Position numbers and translations under genes: made by a program. The notes beneath the pieces were generated by a model. It was not told where the DNA came from. It did not search any database and worked only from the letters and a program-made list of their open reading frames with translations. Shown in pieces: positions 1 through 4,991 of a stretch of 6,620 bases of DNA (positions are counted from its first letter, which is position 1; every line of letters begins with the position of its first letter). The stretch is from Pseudomonadota bacterium (GTDB taxonomy: Bacteria > Pseudomonadota > Gammaproteobacteria > Steroidobacterales > Steroidobacteraceae). The DNA is taken from NCBI GenBank assembly GCA_947454665.1, contig CANGMU010000132.1:1-6620 (forward strand), given 5' to 3'.

Positions 1-364
1 CGAAGCCGCTCGCGGCCTTGGCATTCAACAGCCGCGTCGCGTCCACCGCGATATTCACAATGGATTCGGCCGGCGTACGCGAATGCACGATCTGGTGAGC
101 CGCGGCGACCAGCAGCGCATGCACCACCGGCTGCGGCCGTCGGCCCTGGGCCATCAGCCCATCCAGCGCCGGTGCCAGGCGCAGGTACCAGCGCAACGAG
201 CCACCGAGGATCGCGCGGGCCGCCGGACGATGGGGCGGCGCCAGCATCACATGGCCCAGCGCATCCTCCGCGGTGCTGCCGTGGTCGACGACGCGGGACA
301 GGGCCGTGGCCGCGGCGGCCATCGCCTCCGTGCCCGGTGCAAAAGGTTCAGTCCGGTCGTTCAA
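1..364 (-). CDS. rsmB: RsmB, 16S rRNA m5C967 methyltransferase (5' part only, runs off the window start)
   Basis: RsmB (also Sun/RrmB) uses S-adenosylmethionine to make 5-methylcytosine at position 967 of 16S rRNA. Only the first ~121 codons lie here, covering the N-terminal NusB-like RNA-binding domain; the methyltransferase domain is beyond the window. The translation (no frame track needed, read from the minus strand) has the stretch MAAAATALSRVVDHG at residues 15-29, which lines up with MAAQAVEQVVEQG of E. coli RsmB, then RAILGGSLRWYLRL and HALLVAAAHQIVHSRTP, matching the family helices, and ends in ASGF just before the expected N-x-VLR motif. I chose the TTG start at 362-364: it gives a normal N-terminal length, is preceded by GGAGAG at 371-376, and overlaps the fmt stop in a TTGA tetranucleotide. 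An in-frame ATG at 320-322 is the alternative start. Last gene seen of the def-fmt-rsmB operon. Confidence 0.9.
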   Translation of the reverse strand, partial: MNDRTEPFAPGTEAMAAAATALSRVVDHGSTAEDALGHVMLAPPHRPAARAILGGSLRWYLRLAPALDGLMAQGRRPQPVVHALLVAAAHQIVHSRTPAESIVNIAVDATRLLNAKAASGF

Positions 365-1320
365 GAGAATCTCTCCGAGTCGCCGGCACGCAGCTCGGCA
401 TTGGCAAAATCCGCGGCCGGCACGGCGCGCCGTCCCGCGCGCTGCAGCTCGGCCAAACCCAGCACGCCATCGCGGCCGGCCACTTCGAGCAGTCCGTCAT
501 GCAATCCCAGCACGCTGCCGGGCAGCACATCCGCCGGCGGCAAGCGTCCGGGCAGCACGCGGCTGCGCAGCAGCTTCACGGGCTCGCCGCGCCAGATGGC
601 CTGCGCGGCAGGCCAGGGATTGAAGCCACGAATCTGCCGGTCGATGTCGGCCACCGGCGCCTGCCAGTCGACCACGCCTTCGGCCTTGGCGAGCTTCGCG
701 GCATAGATCACACCCTCGGCCGGCTGCGGCGTCGCCTGCAGCGTGCCCGCCTCCAGGCCGGCCAGCGCCTCCACGATGAGCGCGCCACCGAGCCGCGCAA
801 GGGCGTCGTGCAGATCGCCCGCGACGGTCGAAGGCCCGATCGGCAGCGCCCGGTGCAACAGCATCGGTCCGGTATCCAGCCCCGCATCCATCTGCATGAT
901 GGTGACACCGGTCTGGTCATCACCCGCGTGGATCGCGCGCTGGATCGGGGCCGCGCCGCGCCAGCGCGGCAACAGCGAGGCGTGGATGTTCAGGCAACCC
1001 AGACGCGGCAGTGCCAGCACGTTCGGCGGCAGGATCAGGCCGTAGGCGACCACCACCATGACATCGGGCGCCCAAGCTGCCAGCTGCGCCAGTGCCGCCT
1101 GCGTATCCGCTGCCTCGCCACGCAGCGACAGCGGTTGCAGCACCGGCAGGCCCCGCGCCAGCGCGGCCACCTTTACCGGGCTGGCCTGCAGCGCGCGACC
1201 GCGACCGGCGGGTCGGTCCGGTTGCGTCAGCACACCCCGGATTTCGTGGTGGGGAGCCAGCGCTTCCAGTGCGACAGCCGCGAACGCCGGCGTACCGGCA
1301 AAGACGACGCGCAGGCTCAT
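361..1320 (-). CDS. fmt: Methionyl-tRNA formyltransferase Fmt
   Basis: Fmt transfers a formyl group from 10-formyl-tetrahydrofolate to Met-tRNAfMet in the cytoplasm, making the bacterial initiator tRNA. The protein is 319 residues, normal for the family (~315). It begins RVVFAGTPAFAAVALEAL (residues 4-21), has the loop TQPDRPAGRGR (32-42), VVVAYGLILP (89-98), the core NIHASLLPRWRGAAP (111-125) and MQMDAGLDTG (142-151). Asn111, His113 and Asp149 correspond to E. coli catalytic Asn106, His108 and Asp144, with identical spacing. The C-terminal tRNA-binding domain starts around residue 210, with IRGFNPWPAA. The start is ATG 1318-1320: the frame stays open upstream to an ATG at 1378-1380, but those 20 residues have no family counterpart and would overlap def. 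It lies 10 bp after def, with no clear Shine-Dalgarno, so translational coupling to def is likely. The stop overlaps the rsmB start. Confidence 0.97.
   Translation of the reverse strand: MSLRVVFAGTPAFAAVALEALAPHHEIRGVLTQPDRPAGRGRALQASPVKVAALARGLPVLQPLSLRGEAADTQAALAQLAAWAPDVMVVVAYGLILPPNVLALPRLGCLNIHASLLPRWRGAAPIQRAIHAGDDQTGVTIMQMDAGLDTGPMLLHRALPIGPSTVAGDLHDALARLGGALIVEALAGLEAGTLQATPQPAEGVIYAAKLAKAEGVVDWQAPVADIDRQIRGFNPWPAAQAIWRGEPVKLLRSRVLPGRLPPADVLPGSVLGLHDGLLEVAGRDGVLGLAELQRAGRRAVPAADFANAELRAGDSERFS
371..376 (-). promoter_or_regulatory. Shine-Dalgarno site for rsmB, supporting the TTG start
   Basis: On the minus strand GGAGAG sits six bases before the TTG at 362-364, inside the last codons of fmt. 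The competing ATG at 320-322 has GGAGG only two bases away, which is too close for normal initiation. This spacing is the main sequence reason for preferring TTG. Confidence 0.55.
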
Positions 1321-1330
1321 GCCGGCCGGA

Positions 1331-1879
1331 TCAGATCGTCGGACCGTGCGGCCCAGTGGCCGCAGCCGCCGGCCTGCCACCCCGCTGCTTGCGGTCCTTG
1401 TCGAGCTTCTTGCGGATACGCTGCCGCTTCAGTTCCGACAGGTAATCGACAAAAAGCTTGCCCTCGAGGTGGTCGATCTCGTGCTGCAGGCAGATCGCGA
1501 GCAGCCCCTCGAGTTCGCGCTCATGCACGACGCCGTCGGCGTCCTGGTACCGGGCCTTGATGCGCTCCGCGCGCGGCACGTCGTCGAAGATATTCGGCAC
1601 CGACAGGCAACCCTCCTCGCCGACGGCCTTGCCGGTCGCCTCGAGGATCTCCGGGTTGATGAAAACTTCGCGCTCGTTGTTGTCCTTCGAGAGGTCGATG
1701 ACGATCAGGCGGTGATGCCAGTCGACCTGTGTCGCGGCGAGGCCGATACCCGGCGCCGCATACATGGTCTCGAACATGTCATCGATATGGCGCTTCAACG
1801 CCGCGTCGAAGACAGTGACCGGTCGCGCCTTTGTGCGCAGGCGCGGATCGGGATATTCGAGGATCGGAAGCAGGGCCAT
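1331..1879 (-). CDS. def: Peptide deformylase Def
   Basis: Def is a metalloenzyme (usually Fe2+, often assayed with Zn or Ni) that removes the N-formyl group from nascent proteins at the ribosome exit. All three family motifs are intact: GIGLAATQ at residues 44-51, EEGCLS at 88-93 and QHEIDH at 132-137. Metal ligands are Cys91, His133 and His137, with Glu134 as catalytic base, one residue offset from E. coli Def numbering. The N-terminus MALLPILEYPDPRLR matches E. coli MSVLQVLHIPDERLR, fixing the ATG at 1877-1879. Length is 182 residues against 169 in E. coli; the excess is a basic then Ala/Gly/Pro-rich tail (about 163-182, RKQRGGRPAAAATG...), outside the catalytic core. It is the first gene of the leftward operon, directly upstream of fmt, its functional partner. 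No strong ribosome-binding site is seen. Confidence 0.98.
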   Translation of the reverse strand: MALLPILEYPDPRLRTKARPVTVFDAALKRHIDDMFETMYAAPGIGLAATQVDWHHRLIVIDLSKDNNEREVFINPEILEATGKAVGEEGCLSVPNIFDDVPRAERIKARYQDADGVVHERELEGLLAICLQHEIDHLEGKLFVDYLSELKRQRIRKKLDKDRKQRGGRPAAAATGPHGPTI

Positions 1880-1918
1880 GACGTGTCTCGGTGCGAAAAT
1901 GCTGCTAAGGTTTGCGAA

Positions 1919-1927
1919 AGTTTAACA
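1919..1927 (-). promoter_or_regulatory. Candidate extended -10 element for def-fmt-rsmB
   Basis: Read on the minus strand this is TGTTAAACT: TG, one base, then TAAACT, which shares four of six positions with TATAAT and has the TG extension that can compensate for a poor -35. It would start transcription near 1912 and give a leader of roughly 33 nt before the def ATG. No good -35 is seen 16-18 bp upstream, so this is a weak prediction. Confidence 0.3.
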
Positions 1928-1962
1928 CCCGCCTCGCAGGCTCCCTGAAGGGAACCCGCGTC

Positions 1963-1967
1963 AGGAG
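1963..1967 (+). promoter_or_regulatory. Shine-Dalgarno site of the tsaP-like gene
   Basis: AGGAG lies six bases before the ATG at 1974-1976. It is the clearest ribosome-binding site in the window and fixes the start that gives a complete lipoprotein signal peptide. Confidence 0.75.
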
Positions 1968-1973
1968 TGGACG

Positions 1974-3251
1974 ATGCGATCGATTCAGATCCCGGCCCCG
2001 GCCAGGAAGGCCCTTTTCGGCACCGCTGCCAGCAGCCTGCTGCTCGTGCTGGCAGCAGGGTGTGCCAGCCACGCGCAGCGTGCGGCACCAGCGACGTCCC
2101 CCACCCCGCCCGCTCCTGCGGTGGCCGCCAGCGCGGCCGGCGCTGCCCCGCAACAGTCCGCCATCGATGCCGCGGTGGCGCGCGGTGCCGCGGCCAACAC
2201 CAGCGTCCCGCTGCGCGCGGCCGAAGCCGCCACGGGCAGCGACGCGGGCCCGGCGCTCAACCCGGACGCCCCGCGCCAGTACACGGTGAAGCGCGGCGAT
2301 ACCCTCTGGGGCATCTCCTCTCTCTTCCTGCGCGATCCCTGGCTGTGGCCGGAGATCTGGCAGGTGAATCCTTCCATCGCCAATCCCCACCTCATCTATC
2401 CCGGCGATGTGCTGACCCTGACCATCGGCCAAGATGGGCGTCCCCTGATCCGACTGGATCGGGGCGGCGTGACGACATTGCAAGGCGCGACGCGCGTCGA
2501 GCCGATCGTCCGCAGCGCGCCGCTGGAAAGCGCGATCCCGACCATCCCGGCCACCGCGCTGGCGGGTCTTGTCGGCAAACCGCTGCTCATCACCCGCGAG
2601 CAGTCGCGCACCGCCCCGCACGTGGTCGCGCTGCAGGATCGCCACGTCGCCGTGGGCGCCCCGCACGAGGTGTTCATCACCGGTCTCGCGGGCAAGCCGA
2701 CTGGCCGCTACACCGTCGTGCGCCTCGGCGAGCCGCTGCGCGACCCGGCCACCGGCAAGTCGCGGGGCTACCTCGGCATCTACACCGGCACGATCCGCGT
2801 GGACGAGACCGGCAAGGTCACCCGCGCCACGCTGCTCGATTCGGCGCGCGAAACCAGCGCCGGAGACCTCGTGTTCGCCGAGGAAGGCGCTTCCCTGGCG
2901 GACCTCGTCCCGCGTGCACCGCCGGCCGGCGTCAACGGCCAGATCATGGCCGTGGTCGATGGCGTGACAATGATCGGCCAGTACCAGGTGGTTGCCATCA
3001 ACCGCGGCTCGCGCAACGGCCTGCTGCCCGGCCACGTGCTGGCCATCCAGGGTGCGGGCGAAACGGTGCGCGACAAGAGCTGCGAGCGCCGCGGCCACAA
3101 CTTCTGCTTCGGCGGTGGCCCGAGCGTGCGCCTGCCGGGCTCGCGCGTCGGCACGCTGCTGGTCTTCAAGACCTATGCCGATGTCAGCTATGGCCTGACG
3201 GCCGTCGTGACGGCACCCGTCCGCGTCAGGGACCAGGTCCGCACACCGTAA
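1974..3251 (+). CDS. tsaP: TsaP-like LysM-domain lipoprotein (type IV pilus secretin-associated protein family)
   Basis: Predicted 425-residue envelope protein. Residues 1-29 form a signal peptide (Arg2, Arg11 and Lys12, then a hydrophobic run LFGTAASSLLLVLAAG) ending in a lipobox-like LAAGC with Cys30 as the lipidation site. Residues 31-100 are a low-complexity Ala/Pro/Thr-rich spacer. A LysM peptidoglycan-binding domain spans about 103-149 (YTVKRGDTLWGISSLFL, then NPHLIYPGDVLTL). Residues ~170-425 match the long C-terminal half of the PA0020/TsaP family, whose end resembles FlgT-C; it finishes with VRLPGSRVGTLLVFKTYADVSYGL. In Neisseria and Myxococcus TsaP binds peptidoglycan and supports the PilQ secretin in pilus surface assembly; Pseudomonas PA0020 sits at the same place beside def-fmt and dprA. 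Function here is inferred from architecture and position; no pilus genes are in view. Two cysteines, 370 and 378, could form a periplasmic disulfide. A generic LysM lipoprotein is the alternative reading. Confidence 0.85.
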   Translation: MRSIQIPAPARKALFGTAASSLLLVLAAGCASHAQRAAPATSPTPPAPAVAASAAGAAPQQSAIDAAVARGAAANTSVPLRAAEAATGSDAGPALNPDAPRQYTVKRGDTLWGISSLFLRDPWLWPEIWQVNPSIANPHLIYPGDVLTLTIGQDGRPLIRLDRGGVTTLQGATRVEPIVRSAPLESAIPTIPATALAGLVGKPLLITREQSRTAPHVVALQDRHVAVGAPHEVFITGLAGKPTGRYTVVRLGEPLRDPATGKSRGYLGIYTGTIRVDETGKVTRATLLDSARETSAGDLVFAEEGASLADLVPRAPPAGVNGQIMAVVDGVTMIGQYQVVAINRGSRNGLLPGHVLAIQGAGETVRDKSCERRGHNFCFGGGPSVRLPGSRVGTLLVFKTYADVSYGLTAVVTAPVRVRDQVRTP

Positions 3252-3335
3252 GACCGGCTGACGGCGTCAATCAGGGGATCTGCACCGGATTCGCGGATTC
3301 CGGCGGGCGGTAGCACGCAGCGATCATCCCCCGGC
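3252..3335 (+). other. Intergenic gap between tsaP-like gene and dprA with small inverted repeats
   Basis: This 84-bp gap holds an 11-bp perfect palindrome TGACGGCGTCA (3259-3269) just after the tsaP stop and a CCGGA/TCCGG inverted repeat with a 9-base loop (3285-3303). Neither is followed by a T tract, so I do not call an intrinsic terminator; read-through into dprA is plausible. No ribosome-binding site of usual strength precedes the dprA ATG. Confidence 0.4.
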
Positions 3336-4460
3336 ATGTACACCCGAGATGCCAACCCCCAAGACCCGCTGCTCCGCGCCTGGCTGGCCCTTGCGCGCGC
3401 ACCCGGCCTGCATGCCGACCAGCTCCGCCCGGCCCTCGCCCGCGCGGGCTCGCCAGCCGCCCTCTGGCGCGAACGGCCCGAGCGACTGCGGGCCCTGGGC
3501 CTCCCGCCGGGCGCCTGCGCCGTGCTCGCCGAGCCGCCGGAGCAGCAGCTCGATGCGGATTTCGCCTTCCTGCAGGCACGGGGCGGCTGGCTGCTGCCCT
3601 GCACGAGCCCCGCCTATCCGGTGCTGCTCGCGCAGACCCAGACGGCGCCCGCCGTCCTGCACGGGCTGGGGGACGCCGCGCTGCTGGACCGCCCCCAGAT
3701 CGCCGTGGTGGGCAGCCGCCACCCGACACCGGCCGGGCGCGAGATCGCCCGAGAGTTCGCCACCGGACTGGCCCGCGCGGGCCTCGTCATCACCAGCGGC
3801 CTGGCCCAGGGCATCGACGCGGCCGCTCACGAAGGGGCGCTGGACGCCGGCTGCGGCACCCTCGCTGTCTGCGGCACGGGCCTGGACCAGGTGTATCCAC
3901 CACGCCACCGGGACCTGGCTGCCCGCATCGAGCGCGGCGGCACACTCCTGTCGGAGTTTCCCCGCGGCACGCCGCCCCTCAAGGACCACTTCCCCCGCCG
4001 CAACCGCATCCTCAGCGGACTGTCCCGCGGCACGCTCGTCGTGGAGGCCGCCCTGCGCAGCGGCTCCCTGATCACCGCCCGTCTGGCGCTCGACCAGGGG
4101 CGGGAAGTCTTTGCCGTCCCGGGGTCGATCCGCAGCCCCCTTTCGGCCGGTTGCCATGACCTCCTGCGCAAGGGCGCCTGCCTGGTCACTGCCCCGGCAG
4201 ACGTTCTGGCGGAAATCGGCCTGCCGATCGAAAATTTAAGCTTTGATTTTCAATCACTTGAAACACGATCTGTCGCGCCGCGGTTGGACAAGCCCCGGGA
4301 AATACTGTTAGATGCACTGGGTTTCGAGCCTGCGAGCATCGACGAACTGGTCGACAGGACGGGCCTTTCGGCCGGGTCCATCGCTTCCATGCTGATGACC
4401 CTCGAACTGGATCTGCGGGTCGCACCGCAGGCGGGCGGGCTCTACAGCCGCGTCCGCTGA
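3336..4460 (+). CDS. dprA: DNA-processing protein DprA (Smf)
   Basis: DprA binds incoming single-stranded DNA during natural transformation and loads RecA on it; homologues also occur in species not known to take up DNA. Length is 374 residues, normal for proteobacteria. Residues ~10-70 form the helical SAM-like N-terminal region (WLALARAPGL at 16-25). The extended Rossmann fold covers ~90-295: VVGSR (124-128), SGLAQGIDAAAH (154-165), LAVCGTGLDQVYPP (176-189), FPRRNRILSGLSRGTLVVEA (219-238), SGSLITAR (242-249) and VPGS (261-264), all the expected DprA signatures. A C-terminal winged-helix domain occupies ~318-374. The ATG at 3336-3338 is the only reasonable start; upstream codons offer no other ATG, GTG or TTG close by. 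The linker between the two domains is encoded by an unusually AT-rich stretch with two TTA codons. smg follows after 15 bp. Confidence 0.96.
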   Translation: MYTRDANPQDPLLRAWLALARAPGLHADQLRPALARAGSPAALWRERPERLRALGLPPGACAVLAEPPEQQLDADFAFLQARGGWLLPCTSPAYPVLLAQTQTAPAVLHGLGDAALLDRPQIAVVGSRHPTPAGREIAREFATGLARAGLVITSGLAQGIDAAAHEGALDAGCGTLAVCGTGLDQVYPPRHRDLAARIERGGTLLSEFPRGTPPLKDHFPRRNRILSGLSRGTLVVEAALRSGSLITARLALDQGREVFAVPGSIRSPLSAGCHDLLRKGACLVTAPADVLAEIGLPIENLSFDFQSLETRSVAPRLDKPREILLDALGFEPASIDELVDRTGLSAGSIASMLMTLELDLRVAPQAGGLYSRVR

Positions 4461-4475
4461 AGGCACAACTGGATC

Positions 4476-4982
4476 ATGAACGGCACCGTCCTCGACATCC
4501 TTATCTACGTCTTCGACCGCTACATGCTCGACGAAGCGCCCGAGGTCCCGGAGCGCGAGGCGCTGGCGCGCGACCTCGAAAGCGCCGGCTTCGGCGAAGC
4601 GAACGTCGAGCGGGCGCTGGACTGGCTGGCGGACCTCGCGGGCGAACGCAACCGGCCGGCCCTGATGCGGCCGGAAGGCCGCTCGGAAGACGAGGACGGG
4701 GCCGACGACGCCCCGCTGCGCATCTACACCACCGACGAAATGTCCCGCCTGAACGCGGACTGCCGCGGCCTGCTGCTCTCGCTGGAGCAGGTCGGCATCC
4801 TCTCCCCAGAACAGCGCGAGATCGTCATCGACCGGTTGCTGGCACTCGACGCCGACGACCTCGACATCGAACAGGTGAAGTGGGTCGTGCTCATGGTGCT
4901 CTCGAGCCAGCCCGGACAGGAACTGGCCTGCGCGCGCATGGAAGACCTCGTCTTCGATACGCCCGACACGCCGGCCCACTGA
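4476..4982 (+). CDS. smg: Smg family protein (DUF494)
   Basis: A 168-residue soluble protein of the proteobacterial Smg/DUF494 family, whose biochemical role is not established. It aligns along its length with E. coli Smg (157 residues): VLDILIYVFDRYM against FDVLMYLFETYI, GLLLSLEQVGILSPEQREIVIDRLLALD (residues ~98-125) against [28 protein letters not shown], and KWVVLMVLSSQPGQE against KWVILMVLFNIPGCE. The extra length is mainly an acidic linker near residues 63-80 (RPEGRSEDEDGADDAP). It is rich in acidic residues and has no signal peptide or membrane segment. It sits between dprA (15 bp) and topA (9 bp), the usual place for this family, so co-transcription is likely. The start ATG 4476-4478 has only a weak GGA two bases upstream, suggesting coupling to dprA translation. 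Confidence 0.93.
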   Translation: MNGTVLDILIYVFDRYMLDEAPEVPEREALARDLESAGFGEANVERALDWLADLAGERNRPALMRPEGRSEDEDGADDAPLRIYTTDEMSRLNADCRGLLLSLEQVGILSPEQREIVIDRLLALDADDLDIEQVKWVVLMVLSSQPGQELACARMEDLVFDTPDTPAH

Positions 4983-4991
4983 TTCACCCTC

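Larger units (their letters stand above)
1880..1973. promoter_or_regulatory. Divergent promoter region between def and the tsaP-like gene
   Basis: This 94-bp stretch lies between two head-to-head start codons, so it should hold the promoters of both operons. It is clearly more AT-rich in the middle (about 1892-1927) than the flanking genes. It contains GTTTAAC at 1920-1926, a -10-like core on either strand, a direct repeat TGCGAAA at 1892-1898 and 1913-1919, a short inverted repeat TCCC-TGAA-GGGA at 1942-1953 in the probable tsaP leader, and the tsaP ribosome-binding site. I found no convincing -35 hexamer on either strand. That promoters lie here is inferred from gene layout; the exact elements are uncertain. 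Confidence 0.6.

Noticed and set aside
1321..1380. A 20-residue N-terminal extension of Fmt from an ATG at 1378-1380.
   Set aside because: It would overlap def by about 50 bp and has no counterpart in the family, whereas the ATG at 1318-1320 gives the expected N-terminus RVVFAGTP.
172..1560. A 462-codon rightward open frame running antisense across fmt and def.
   Set aside because: It is dominated by Arg, Ala, Gly, Pro, His and Gln, has no recognisable domain, and lies opposite two intact, conserved genes. Long antisense frames like this are normal in GC-rich DNA.
1942..1953. TCCC-TGAA-GGGA hairpin in the tsaP leader as a riboswitch or attenuator.
   Set aside because: A four-pair stem is too weak, the leader is too short for a riboswitch, and there is no terminator or leader peptide.
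1905..3098. A 397-codon leftward open frame antisense to the tsaP-like gene.
   Set aside because: Its low-complexity Arg/Ala/Gly/His composition and position opposite a complete LysM protein with a good ribosome-binding site mark it as a shadow frame.
3285..3303. CCGGA/TCCGG inverted repeat as an intrinsic terminator after the tsaP-like gene.
   Set aside because: The stem is only five pairs, the loop is nine bases and no T tract follows.
4308..4313. TTAGAT with TTGGAC at 4284-4289 as a definite internal promoter for smg-topA.
   Set aside because: TTAGAT matches only three of six -10 positions and the spacing is 18 bp, too weak to list as a feature; it is kept only as part of the AT-patch observation.
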